Below are positions 54,747 through 62,732 of a DNA stretch of 64,000 nt, piece by piece (position 1 is the stretch's first letter; every line of letters begins with the position of its first letter). The DNA lies in the NCBI RefSeq assembly GCF_009861505.1, contig NZ_WTFT01000012.1:62001-126000 (forward strand), read 5' to 3'. The translations under genes and the position numbers were made by a program. Source of the stretch: Pseudomonas izuensis. Lineage in GTDB: Bacteria; Pseudomonadota; Gammaproteobacteria; Pseudomonadales; Pseudomonadaceae. The notes below the pieces were generated by a model that saw only the letters and a list, made by a program, of their open reading frames with translations, was not told the DNA's origin and made no database searches.

Positions 54747-55529
54747 ATGAACAAACCCGCCGTTTCCATCAGCCTCTCCAGCTACGGCGCCGACCTGGTA
54801 CGCCAACGCGGCCAGGGCAGTTTCATCGATGTGCTGGCCGCCGCCGGCGCTACGCACATCGAATGGCGCGAAGAATTGCTGACCGGTGAAGCGCCAGAGC
54901 AACTGGCCAATGCAACACAGGACAAAGGGCTGGAAAGCGTGTACTCCTCACCCATGGAACTGTGGCTGGCCGGCCAATCGAAACCCAACCTCGAGTTGAT
55001 GAGCGCCCTGCAACGCGCCCGGGCGTTCGGCGCCAAATGGCTCAAGGTTTCCCTGGGCTACTTCACCGACAACAATGACCTGCAAACCCTTGCACGCATC
55101 CTCGCACACAGCCCTGTGCAACTACTGGTGGAGAACGACCAGACCTTGCACGGCGGCCGCATCGAACCCTTCCAACGCTTTTTCAATGAAGTCGAGCAGC
55201 ACAAACTGCCGATCAAGATGACCTTCGATATCGGCAACTGGCATTGGCAGGATCAATCCGCCGCCAGCGCCGCGCGTCTCCTCGGTCGCCATGTGGGCTA
55301 TGTGCATTGCAAGGCTGTATCGCGCCGGGCCGACGGCAAACTGATCGCCATACCGCCTGCCGCCAGTGACCTGCATCAGTGGGAACAACTGCTGCGGCAC
55401 ATGGCCCACGACGTGATGCGGGCTGCGGAATATCCGCTGCAGGGTGACGATCTGGTGCAGCTCACCCGCGAGCATGTCGCGGTCCTCTCAGGCCTTGGTC
55501 AACCACATCTGGAGCGCGCTCATGTCTGA
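54747..55529 (+). CDS. kguE: KguE, 2-ketogluconate-utilisation epimerase-like TIM-barrel protein
   Basis: This 260-residue protein belongs to the xylose-isomerase-like TIM-barrel family. It shows [11 protein letters not shown] early, [12 protein letters not shown] and the metal-site region [12 protein letters not shown] in the middle, and [10 protein letters not shown] near residue 190. The start at 54747 follows AGAAGAACA; the frame is open 13 codons up into the operator. It is the first gene of the kgu operon; its exact chemical step is not firmly established. Confidence 0.9.
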   Translation: MNKPAVSISLSSYGADLVRQRGQGSFIDVLAAAGATHIEWREELLTGEAPEQLANATQDKGLESVYSSPMELWLAGQSKPNLELMSALQRARAFGAKWLKVSLGYFTDNNDLQTLARILAHSPVQLLVENDQTLHGGRIEPFQRFFNEVEQHKLPIKMTFDIGNWHWQDQSAASAARLLGRHVGYVHCKAVSRRADGKLIAIPPAASDLHQWEQLLRHMAHDVMRAAEYPLQGDDLVQLTREHVAVLSGLGQPHLERAHV

Positions 55530-56496
55530 GATCGATATCCTCTCGTTCGGCGAAACCATGGCCATGTTCGTCGCCGATCAGAACGGCGACCTGTCCAACG
55601 TCGAGCACTTTCACAAGCGCATTGCCGGGGCGGACAGCAACGTCGCCATCGGCTTGTCCCGCCTGGGTTTCAAGGTGACTTGGCTGAGCCGGGTCGGCGA
55701 TGACTCTTTGGGTCGGTTCGTGGTCGATACGCTGAAAAAAGAAGGCCTCGATTGCAGCAATGTCATTACCGACACTGCCCACCCCACCGGCTTTCAGCTC
55801 AAGTCCCGTACCGATGATGGCGACGACCCGGTGGTGGAGTACTTCCGGCGCGGCTCGGCGGCGAGTCACCTGTCGCCGCAATCGATCATCCCCAAACTGC
55901 TCAAGGCCCGGCACCTGCACGCCACGGGCATTCCGCCTGCTTTGTCCTCCACTGCGCGGGAAATGTCCTTCGAACTGATGACGCGCATGCGTGATGCAGG
56001 GCGCAGCGTCTCTTTCGACCCGAACCTGCGCCCCAGCCTGTGGGCCAGCACGCAGCAAATGATCACCGAGATCAACCGCCTCGCCGCCCTCGCCCATTGG
56101 GTGCTGCCTGGCTTGAGTGAAGGCCGTTTGCTGACCGGTTTCGAAGACCCCGCCGACATCGCCGCGTTTTACCTCGAGCAAGGCGCCGAAGCGGTGGCGA
56201 TCAAGCTTGGCCCGCACGGAGCCTACTACCGCACTCAGCTGGATGAAGGCTTCGTCGCGGGCGTGCCAGTAGAAAGGGTGATCGACACCGTGGGCGCCGG
56301 CGACGGGTTTGCAGTCGGCCTGATCAGTGCACTGCTGGAAAACCAGAGCATTGCCGGCGCCGTGAAGCGCGCCAACTGGATTGGTAGTCGGGCAGTGCAA
56401 AGTCGGGGGGATATGGAGGGGTTGCCGACCCGGTCCGAGATGTCCATCGAATTCGAGGCCGCCAATCGCGAGCAAGCTTTGCTCCCACAGGTCTAA
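55522..56496 (+). CDS. kguK: 2-ketogluconate kinase KguK
   Basis: This 324-residue PfkB-family sugar kinase has the N-terminal signature [19 protein letters not shown] and the C-terminal [19 protein letters not shown] with its catalytic aspartate. It phosphorylates 2-ketogluconate. The start overlaps kguE by 8 bases. The last ten residues ([10 protein letters not shown]) and the stop codon are encoded inside a REP element, so the natural C-terminus seems to have been replaced. Confidence 0.92.
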   Translation: MSEIDILSFGETMAMFVADQNGDLSNVEHFHKRIAGADSNVAIGLSRLGFKVTWLSRVGDDSLGRFVVDTLKKEGLDCSNVITDTAHPTGFQLKSRTDDGDDPVVEYFRRGSAASHLSPQSIIPKLLKARHLHATGIPPALSSTAREMSFELMTRMRDAGRSVSFDPNLRPSLWASTQQMITEINRLAALAHWVLPGLSEGRLLTGFEDPADIAAFYLEQGAEAVAIKLGPHGAYYRTQLDEGFVAGVPVERVIDTVGAGDGFAVGLISALLENQSIAGAVKRANWIGSRAVQSRGDMEGLPTRSEMSIEFEAANREQALLPQV

Positions 56497-56531
56497 CACA
56501 CTTCCTGTGGGAGCAAGGCTTGCCCGCGATG
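56465..56531. repeat. REP/BIME pair with mixed arms overlapping the kguK 3' end
   Basis: The left arm ATCGCGAGCAAGCTTTGCTC is in the kguK reading frame, and the right arm GAGCAAGGCTTGCCCGCGAT is intergenic. The two arms belong to different subtypes. Confidence 0.85.
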
Positions 56532-56606
56532 AGGCCGGAACTGTCACTGAAGATCTAAAAACCGTTACCTGCTGCGACAAAAACAACAAGCTCAGGAGCA
56601 CCACTG

Positions 56607-57899
56607 ATGAAAACCGCAACCCTCGCCACCCGCCGCTGGTGGTACATCATGCCCATCGTGTTCATCACCTACAGCCTGGCGTACCTGGACCGCGCCAACT
56701 ACGGCTTCGCCGCCGCCTCGGGCATGGCCGCCGACCTGATGATCACCCCGGGCCTGTCTTCGATGCTCGGCGCACTGTTCTTCCTCGGTTACTTTTTCTT
56801 CCAGGTACCCGGCGCGATCTACGCGCAAAAGCACAGCGTGAAGAAGCTGATTTTCGTCAGCCTGATTCTGTGGGGCAGCCTGGCGACCCTGACCGGGATC
56901 GTCTCCAACGCCTGGTGGCTGATCGTCATCCGCTTCATGCTCGGCGTGGTCGAGGCCGCGGTGATGCCGGCGATGCTGATCTACCTGTGCCACTGGTTTA
57001 CCCGCGCCGAACGCTCCCGGGCCAACACTTTCCTGATCCTCGGCAACCCGGTGACGATGTTGTGGATGTCGGTGGTCTCGGGTTATCTGGTGCAGCATTA
57101 CAGCTGGCGATGGATGTTCATCATCGAAGGCTTGCCGGCAGTGCTCTGGGCGTTTATCTGGTGGAAGCTGGCGGATGATCGTCCATCGCAAGCCAAGTGG
57201 CTCAGCGAACCGGAAAAGCAGGATCTGGAAAGCGCCCTCGCCGCCGAGCAGGTTGGTATCAAAGCGGTGAAGAATTATGCGGAAGCTTTCCGCTCGCCAA
57301 AAGTGATCCTGCTAGCCTTGCAGTTTTTCTGCTGGAGCATTGGCGTCTATGGCTTCGTGCTGTGGCTGCCATCGATTCTCAAGGCCGGCGCGCAGATGGA
57401 CATGATCCAGGCCGGCTGGCTTTCGGCGCTGCCATACCTGGCGGCGGTGATTGGCATGCTGGTGGTGTCCTGGGGGTCGGACAAATTGCAGAAGCGCAAA
57501 CGCTTCGTCTGGCCGCCGCTGTTGATCGCCTCGATTGCCTTCTACGGTTCCTACGCTCTGGGCGCCGAACACTTCTGGTGGTCCTACACCTTGTTGGTGA
57601 TTGCTGGCGCCTGCATGTATGCGCCCTACGGGCCGTTCTTCGCGATCATCCCGGAAATCCTTCCGGCCAATGTCGCCGGTGGCGCCATGGCCCTCATCAA
57701 CAGCATGGGCGCTCTCGGTTCTTTCGGCGGTTCTTATCTGGTCGGTTACCTGAACAGCTCCACCGGCTCTCCCGGCGCTTCGTACCTGCTGATGAGCGGT
57801 GCGTTGATGCTCTCGGTGGTGCTGACGATTTGCCTCAAGCCCGGCGCCAGTGACCGGGAGCGGCCCCCGGTTGCCGTGAGCCGTCCCGCCCATTCCTGA
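56607..57899 (+). CDS. kguT: 2-ketogluconate transporter KguT (MFS)
   Basis: This 430-residue major facilitator of the anion:cation symporter group has about twelve helices, with YLDRANYGFAAASGM in the first helix-loop region and GALFFLGYFFFQVPG in helix 2. It imports 2-ketogluconate made in the periplasm from glucose. It follows kguK after a 110-base gap containing the REP, and kguD follows closely. Confidence 0.92.
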   Translation: MKTATLATRRWWYIMPIVFITYSLAYLDRANYGFAAASGMAADLMITPGLSSMLGALFFLGYFFFQVPGAIYAQKHSVKKLIFVSLILWGSLATLTGIVSNAWWLIVIRFMLGVVEAAVMPAMLIYLCHWFTRAERSRANTFLILGNPVTMLWMSVVSGYLVQHYSWRWMFIIEGLPAVLWAFIWWKLADDRPSQAKWLSEPEKQDLESALAAEQVGIKAVKNYAEAFRSPKVILLALQFFCWSIGVYGFVLWLPSILKAGAQMDMIQAGWLSALPYLAAVIGMLVVSWGSDKLQKRKRFVWPPLLIASIAFYGSYALGAEHFWWSYTLLVIAGACMYAPYGPFFAIIPEILPANVAGGAMALINSMGALGSFGGSYLVGYLNSSTGSPGASYLLMSGALMLSVVLTICLKPGASDRERPPVAVSRPAHS

Positions 57900-57917
57900 A
57901 TTGAAGTAGAGAAACTC

Positions 57918-58898
57918 ATGATGAAAAAGCACGTTGTGCTGTACAAAAAACTCTCGCCAGCGCTGATGGCCAGGCTTCATGAACACGCTGAAGTCACCCT
58001 GATCGACAGCCTCGATGCCGAAGGCCTGGCCCGATTGCGCGCCGCCCTGCCCCGCGCTCATGGCTTGCTCGGTGCCAGCCTGAAACTGGATGCCGAATTA
58101 CTGGACCTGGCGCCGAACCTGGAAGCCATTGCCAGCGTCTCGGTGGGCGTCGACAACTACGACATCGACTACCTCACCGAACGGCGCATCCTGCTAACCA
58201 ACACTCCGGACGTGCTCACCGAAACCACTGCCGACACCGGTTTCGCCCTGATCCTCGCCACCGCCCGGCGCGTGGTGGAACTGGCGAACATGGTGCGAAA
58301 CGGCCAGTGGCAGCGCAACATCGGTCCGGCGCAATTCGGTAGCGATGTGCATGGCAAGACCCTCGGCATCATCGGCATGGGGCGCATTGGCGAAGCATTG
58401 GCTCAGCGCGGACATTTTGGTTTCGGTATGCCGGTGATCTACCACAGCCATTCGCCGAAACCGGCGGTGGAACAACGCTTCAATGCGCAGTATCGGAGCT
58501 TGCCGGAGTTGTTGCAGGAAGCGGATTTCGTTTGCCTGACCTTGCCATTGACGGCTGAAACCGAAGGATTGATTGGGGCGCAGCAGTTCGCACAGATGCG
58601 GCCCGAGACCATCTTCATCAATATTTCACGGGGGAAGGTGGTCGACGAAAAGGCACTGATCGAGGCGTTGCGTACGGGTCAGATTCGCGCCGCGGGGCTG
58701 GATGTGTTCGAGCGTGAGCCGCTTGATCCGGACTCGCCGTTGTTGCTGTTGGATAACGTGGTGGCGACGCCGCATATTGGGTCCGCGACCCATGAGACGC
58801 GGGAGGCGATGGCCAAGTGTGCGGTGGACAATCTGTTGGCGGCGCTGGCGGGTGAGCGGCCAAAAAATCTGGTGAATGTGCGGGCGTGGAAGGGTTAA
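57918..58898 (+). CDS. kguD: 2-ketogluconate 6-phosphate reductase KguD (D-2-hydroxyacid dehydrogenase family)
   Basis: This 326-residue NAD(P)-dependent reductase has the Rossmann motif GIIGMGRIGEALAQRG near residue 150 and the catalytic Arg/Glu/His of D-2-hydroxyacid dehydrogenases (NISRGKVVDE; ATPHIGSATHETRE). It converts 2-keto-6-phosphogluconate to 6-phosphogluconate, which enters the Entner-Doudoroff pathway. It ends the operon before a REP pair. Confidence 0.92.
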   Translation: MMKKHVVLYKKLSPALMARLHEHAEVTLIDSLDAEGLARLRAALPRAHGLLGASLKLDAELLDLAPNLEAIASVSVGVDNYDIDYLTERRILLTNTPDVLTETTADTGFALILATARRVVELANMVRNGQWQRNIGPAQFGSDVHGKTLGIIGMGRIGEALAQRGHFGFGMPVIYHSHSPKPAVEQRFNAQYRSLPELLQEADFVCLTLPLTAETEGLIGAQQFAQMRPETIFINISRGKVVDEKALIEALRTGQIRAAGLDVFEREPLDPDSPLLLLDNVVATPHIGSATHETREAMAKCAVDNLLAALAGERPKNLVNVRAWKG

Positions 58899-58923
58899 GG
58901 CATCCGGCGTTTGCAGGTCAGTC

Positions 58924-59017
58924 TTCGCGAGCAGGCTCGCTCCCACAAAGGATCTTCAGTGGACACAAAATCTGTGTCCAACCCAGGTCCACTGTGGGAG
59001 CGAGCCTGCTCGCGAAG
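58924..59017. repeat. REP/BIME pair enclosing an extra inverted repeat
   Basis: TTCGCGAGCAGGCTCGCTCC and GGAGCGAGCCTGCTCGCGAA are the arms. Inside is TGGACACA-N5-TGTGTCCA (58960-58980), an independent dyad. It lies between the convergent kguD and aminotransferase genes. Confidence 0.85.
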
Positions 59018-59043
59018 AGGCCGGCACAGACAAGACAAAACCA

Positions 59044-60231
59044 TCAAGCCCGGCGAGCCTCCAAAAGCTCCATCGCACACAACGCAATCCGCCGACAGGC
59101 ATCCGCCAGTTTCAGTTGATCCACTACCAACCCCAGGCGAATGTGCCCCGCCGCACTCGGCCCAAACGCTTCACCGGCCAACACCGACACCCCATACTCT
59201 TCCAGCAATCGTTCAGCAAAGTGCTGGGCAGACAACCCGGTCTGGCGCACATCGACCATCACGAACATGCCGCCGTCCGGGCGAATGGCGCGCAGGCCCG
59301 GGCACTGGTTCAGGCTGGCGCACACCAGATCGCGACGCTGACGATATTCCTCGCGCATCATCGCCACCTCCGGCAGATCCTCATCCAGCGCGAGCTGTGC
59401 CGCGTTCTGAATGAATTCGGGAATGCCGAACAACATACACATCGACAAATTCACCAGATGCTCGGCCATGGATTTGGGCCCGATCACCCAACCCACTCGC
59501 CAGCCGCTCATGGCGTGGGATTTGGACAGGCTGTTGATGGTCGCAGTGCGCTCGGCCATGCCCGGTAAACTCGCCGGACTGATGTGCTCGCCCTCGTAGA
59601 GCAGTTCGCTGTAGACCTCGTCGCTGATCAGCCACAGGTCGTGACGAATACACAACGTCGCCAGCTCCCGCCAGACATTCAGCGGCAAATTCGCACCTGA
59701 AGGATTGTTCGGACTGTTGAGCAGAATCGCCCGTGTTTTCTCAGTGATACGTACGGCGACGTCTGCCGGATCGACCCGAAAACCGTTCTCCGGGCGCACC
59801 GGCACCGCCACCACTTTTGCCCCACAGGCGCCAATGACGCCTTCATAGGTGACGTACATCGGTTCGGCGACAATCACTTCGTCGCCCGGATCGAGCAGGC
59901 ATTGCGCCACCGAATACACCGCGCATTGCGCGCCGGGCATCACAATCACGTGGTCAGCGTCCACCACCTGGCCACTGCGTTGCTGGTGCCGCCGGGCAAT
60001 GCTGTCGCGCAGGCCCTGGCTGCCGCGTATCGCCGGATAGTGAGTGTCTCCTGCCAGCAGGCTGGTGATGGCCGCCTCAACGATGGGCAATGGTGTATCG
60101 AAATCCGGATCGCCGATGGACAACAGCAATACATCGACACCCTGCTCGCGCAAATGCAGCGCTCGATCGTGAATCTGCCAGGCTGCGGCGCCGTCACCGG
60201 CAATTCGTTGGGTCAAGGCTGAGTAGCGCAT
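59044..60231 (-). CDS. Arginine:pyruvate transaminase, AruH-like (class I/II aminotransferase)
   Basis: This 395-residue fold-type I PLP enzyme contains NSPNNPSGANLPLNVW, the Schiff-base lysine in NSLSKSHAMSGWRVGW and the phosphate-site arginine in the same block. From memory it resembles P. aeruginosa AruH closely along its length (MRYS, TQRIAGDGAAAW, GAQCA-Y, GEAFGPSAAGHIRLGLV). AruH starts the arginine transaminase pathway by making 2-ketoarginine. The start at 60231 follows GGAG; an ATG 12 bases earlier is weaker. The partner decarboxylase gene aruI is not in view. Confidence 0.85.
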   Translation of the reverse strand: MRYSALTQRIAGDGAAAWQIHDRALHLREQGVDVLLLSIGDPDFDTPLPIVEAAITSLLAGDTHYPAIRGSQGLRDSIARRHQQRSGQVVDADHVIVMPGAQCAVYSVAQCLLDPGDEVIVAEPMYVTYEGVIGACGAKVVAVPVRPENGFRVDPADVAVRITEKTRAILLNSPNNPSGANLPLNVWRELATLCIRHDLWLISDEVYSELLYEGEHISPASLPGMAERTATINSLSKSHAMSGWRVGWVIGPKSMAEHLVNLSMCMLFGIPEFIQNAAQLALDEDLPEVAMMREEYRQRRDLVCASLNQCPGLRAIRPDGGMFVMVDVRQTGLSAQHFAERLLEEYGVSVLAGEAFGPSAAGHIRLGLVVDQLKLADACRRIALCAMELLEARRA

Positions 60232-60697
60232 GTCATTCTCCATTTCGCGCGGGTCCCTGGCTCAACCCTATCTCAATTCAAGGAACTCGCCAGCGGTGCT
60301 ACTTAAATCGATGAACGGACATCATTGTGTTGCCCGAGGACGGACTCTGTTCAGGCGACTTTCTTACACGCCTTTATCACCGGTCCTCTCATATTCATGA
60401 CAAGCAAAAAATATGTTTAATCAGGCTATTAGCGCACGCCCTCCAGGGCTAAAAAATACGGAGATTTATCCTACAAACCTGGTCGCATTGACTGACAGCA
60501 CTTCTTTACACGTCTGATTAAAGTCCCGCACCTGTAATTTGTGACAGGTTCCAAGACGGATCAATCGCGCTATAAGGAAACCGTTCCTACAGCCCTGCTC
60601 AGGTGCCTGAAGGACGGTCGCGCGAACCACGCCATCATGAAGTAGGAAGATTCCGCCGCGCCCACGCCGTCAATGATGATGAATGGGAGATTCAGTC
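60232..60697. other. Long divergent intergenic region between the aminotransferase and LuxR-type genes
   Basis: These 466 bases are AT-richer than the flanks. The only strong element I see is the lux-box-like dyad at 60530-60549 with a -10 box downstream. A GCCC-TCCA-GGGC mini-hairpin occurs near 60439. The short ORFs here have no support. Confidence 0.5.
60530..60576 (+). promoter_or_regulatory. Lux-box-like operator with overlapping promoter
   Basis: ACCTGTAATTTGTGACAGGT at 60530-60549 has the exact arms and length (6-8-6) of the classical lux box, and it fits the Pseudomonas NNCT-N12-AGNN las/rhl pattern. A TATAAG -10 hexamer follows at 60571-60576. With transcription starting near 60583 the box centre falls at about -43, the class II position used by LuxR activators. 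The target is the LuxR-HTH gene at 60698. Binding by an AHL-dependent regulator is inference. Confidence 0.6.
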
Positions 60698-60982
60698 ATG
60701 TATCGCTCCACAACCGCATCAGTTCAATCATCGCCAGCCCAGGTCAATCATCCGCCACAGGGGGATCAACCAGCCCAAGCGATTACGCTCACGGCCAGAG
60801 AAAAGGAGGTTTTGAAGTGGGGCCTGGCCGGCAAGTCATCCTGGGAAACTGCCCGAATCTGCGGCTGTACCGAAGCCGGAGTCAATTATCACTATTGCAA
60901 CATCCGCCGAAAATTCGGCGTTAGATCGCGCTGGGTCGCCATGGTCAAGGCGCTGGAACAAGGTTTGATTCAGTCACCTTGA
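60698..60982 (+). CDS. Stand-alone LuxR-type HTH protein lacking an autoinducer domain
   Basis: This 94-residue protein has a proline/glutamine-rich N-terminal tail of about 35 residues followed by one GerE/LuxR HTH ([20 protein letters not shown], then [20 protein letters not shown]). The HTH is of the quorum-sensing type, similar to LasR ([25 protein letters not shown]), not the NarL type. There is no AHL-binding domain and no receiver. The ATG at 60698 follows GGGAG; an ATG at 60683 has no ribosome site. A lux-box-like promoter lies upstream, so it may be part of, or interfere with, a quorum circuit. Confidence 0.85.
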   Translation: MYRSTTASVQSSPAQVNHPPQGDQPAQAITLTAREKEVLKWGLAGKSSWETARICGCTEAGVNYHYCNIRRKFGVRSRWVAMVKALEQGLIQSP

Positions 60983-61034
60983 GCCAGGTCCTCATCAGCG
61001 GTCAGCGTCCCATTGACTGCCGTTGAGACTTTTA

Positions 61035-61772
61035 ATGAATCTGGAACCAACGCCTCAATCCACACCGATTACTACCTCCTTCGACGATGCCTGTGACGAT
61101 GCGCCCGCTTCGCTCAGGCACCGACCGAATGAGAGGTTGCGCATCATCCTCGCCGATGATCACCCCGTGGTATTGCGCGGAGTCGAAGTGGCCCTGCGCG
61201 ATACGTTCTCGGTGGTCGCACAGGCGTCAGACGCCGCTCAGTTGATCAACTGCCTGCAACGTACTCCGTGCGACCTGTTGATCTGCGACTACTCGATGCC
61301 CTACGGCGACTTCCCCGATGGCCTGGCGTTGATGGGGTATCTGAAACGGCACTTTGGCCACATCCCGCTGATCGTGATGACCATGCTGCGCAATCCGTCG
61401 CTGCTGCAAGCCTTGCTCAACAATGGTGTACGCGGTTTGTTCGATAAACGCAGCGCCTTGAGTGAGTTGAAACGAGCGATACTGACCGTCACCAGAGGGC
61501 GTCGATACCTCTGTCCCACATTTACCCATATTTTGCAGGCCCAGGCTTTGCCAGCCAGTGATACCGACACAACGTCGGTGAACTTGTCCGAGCGAGAGCT
61601 GGAGGTGGTGCGGTTGTTTGTCCAGGGTTTATCCGGCCGACAGATTGCCGCGCAATTGAACCGCAGTGAAAAAACCATCAGCCGACAAAAACGCACCGCC
61701 ATGGAAAAGTTGGGGCTTGGCCATGACGGTGGGTTGGTGGATTTTGCTCGGGTGAGTGGGTTGCAAAACTGA
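61035..61772 (+). CDS. RcsB-like LuxR/NarL-family response regulator
   Basis: This 245-residue protein has a ~35-residue N-terminal tail and a receiver domain (IILADDHPVVLRG at ~39-51, acceptor aspartate in LLICDYSMPYGDFPDG). The C-terminal HTH (LSERELEVVRLFVQGLSGRQ, then ISRQKRTAMEKLG) ends in a pattern typical of RcsB. The receiver helix MTMLRNPSLLQALLNNGVRGLFDKRS is intact. The ATG at 61035 is chosen over a TTG 12 bases before. No kinase is adjacent, so it is an orphan. It lies 52 bases after the HTH-only gene. Confidence 0.88.
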   Translation: MNLEPTPQSTPITTSFDDACDDAPASLRHRPNERLRIILADDHPVVLRGVEVALRDTFSVVAQASDAAQLINCLQRTPCDLLICDYSMPYGDFPDGLALMGYLKRHFGHIPLIVMTMLRNPSLLQALLNNGVRGLFDKRSALSELKRAILTVTRGRRYLCPTFTHILQAQALPASDTDTTSVNLSERELEVVRLFVQGLSGRQIAAQLNRSEKTISRQKRTAMEKLGLGHDGGLVDFARVSGLQN

Positions 61773-61805
61773 AAGTTCGATATTAAATCACTTGGTCGTA
61801 AGAAC

Positions 61806-61836
61806 AAGCGTACCCAGCGAGATCATGGGTACGCTT
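61806..61836. terminator. Hairpin between convergent response regulator and Rhs genes
   Basis: AAGCGTACCC (61806-61815) and GGGTACGCTT (61827-61836) form a 10-bp stem with an 11-nt loop, positioned between two convergent stops. The flanking T-runs are weak on both strands, so it would be a bidirectional but imperfect terminator. Confidence 0.45.
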
Positions 61837-61862
61837 CAACATTGCTGTGCCAGTTTTTGATG

Positions 61863-62723
61863 TTAATTGAATCGATCCCTTGGAGGATTACGCACGTCGA
61901 GTGCGGTTTTCTTCGGAGCACTATGGAACCCTCTTTGTGTGGGATCCACACCTCCCTTTGCCAGATAATCATTCCTCATAATCGACGACATTTTTTTAAA
62001 CTGTTCTTTTGTGAGTTGCTTAGGCGGTGCCGGTTGTGCCTTGGGAGCTTTTGGCGTTTTAGATTTTGAGGACGCTACATCAACATTTGAAGCGGCACTG
62101 CGTCCGCCGCTAACTGATCTACTCGCTGAAGGTACTGCACTGGAGGTGCTGGATGAACCAAAGGATTGGGCTGATTGCCCACGAAGAGCAGGCGACGCAG
62201 TTAATGTTCTGCCAGTGCCCGTCAAAGTTGGCTGCTGGATCGCCGCGCTACTCGTCGGCGTAGTGACATCACTGCCTGTGTAAGTGACGAATCCCCTCTC
62301 CAAAAGCTCATCGCTGATATTTCCTGCTTGCGCTCCCTTTGATACCACTCGAGCAGTATCTGGCGAGCTGTCACTGGCCATCATTAGCACAGCAAACAAT
62401 TTCGCCCATCTGGCATGTCCGCTATCGTCCTTAAACTTGACCGGATCTCCTGATACATACGCATACCTATTCAATCCGCCCTCCCCAAATGGACTCCAAC
62501 GATCACCATCCGGACTCTGAAACCGCATCAACTGCGTATCAAACATCCGATATCCTTTGCCCAACATATAGTTGCCCGTCGGATTGTTACGCAGCTCGCC
62601 GTTATAACCCAGCCCCCTCTGTGTCGATGTATCGAACCCATACACTGTGTAAACACTTCCCTTGCTCCCAGCCTCGCTGACCTCCGACAACACACTATGT
62701 TTGTCGTCAGTGGCCAACATCAA
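61863..62723 (-). CDS. Rhs protein, downstream frame: end of the RHS core and variable C-terminal domain
   Basis: This segment (about 286 residues from the first TTG) continues an Rhs core: ATDDKHSVLSEV, YNGELRNNPTGNYMLGKGYR, FQSPDGDRWSPFGEGGLNRY and the terminal GDPVKFKDDSGHA. A low-complexity Ser/Thr/Pro/Lys linker of about 140 residues follows, then a short terminal domain ending GFHSAPKKTALDVRNPPRDR. I do not recognise that end as a known toxin. It has no ribosome site of its own and fits as the -1 frame of the ORF at 62720-63526. The end of the frame is only about 90 bases from the next gene, so no immunity gene lies downstream of it. Confidence 0.7.
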   Translation of the reverse strand: MMLATDDKHSVLSEVSEAGSKGSVYTVYGFDTSTQRGLGYNGELRNNPTGNYMLGKGYRMFDTQLMRFQSPDGDRWSPFGEGGLNRYAYVSGDPVKFKDDSGHARWAKLFAVLMMASDSSPDTARVVSKGAQAGNISDELLERGFVTYTGSDVTTPTSSAAIQQPTLTGTGRTLTASPALRGQSAQSFGSSSTSSAVPSASRSVSGGRSAASNVDVASSKSKTPKAPKAQPAPPKQLTKEQFKKMSSIMRNDYLAKGGVDPTQRGFHSAPKKTALDVRNPPRDRFN

Positions 62724-62732
62724 GACTTTGGG
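62685..62732 (-). other. Candidate -1 ribosomal frameshift site in the Rhs gene
   Basis: Read on the minus strand, C CCA AAG (62732-62726) lies in the zero frame, two codons before the TGA at 62722-62720. A one-base backward slip reads GTC TTG ATG TTG GCC and joins the two Rhs frames as GPKVLMLATDDKHS, the continuity expected for the family. XXXAAAG heptamers are the efficient class in bacteria. A 9-bp bulged hairpin (62706-62685) follows after 19 bases, longer than usual spacing. A simple one-base deletion is the alternative. Confidence 0.5.

Noticed and set aside
60418..60460. Terminator near the GCCC-TCCA-GGGC hairpin
   Set aside because: It is followed by A residues on the plus strand, and the stem is only four pairs, so no terminator is supported.
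60603..60815. 70-codon ORF preceding the HTH-only gene
   Set aside because: It overlaps the HTH gene in another frame, and its product is an Arg/Pro/His-rich shadow without a ribosome site.
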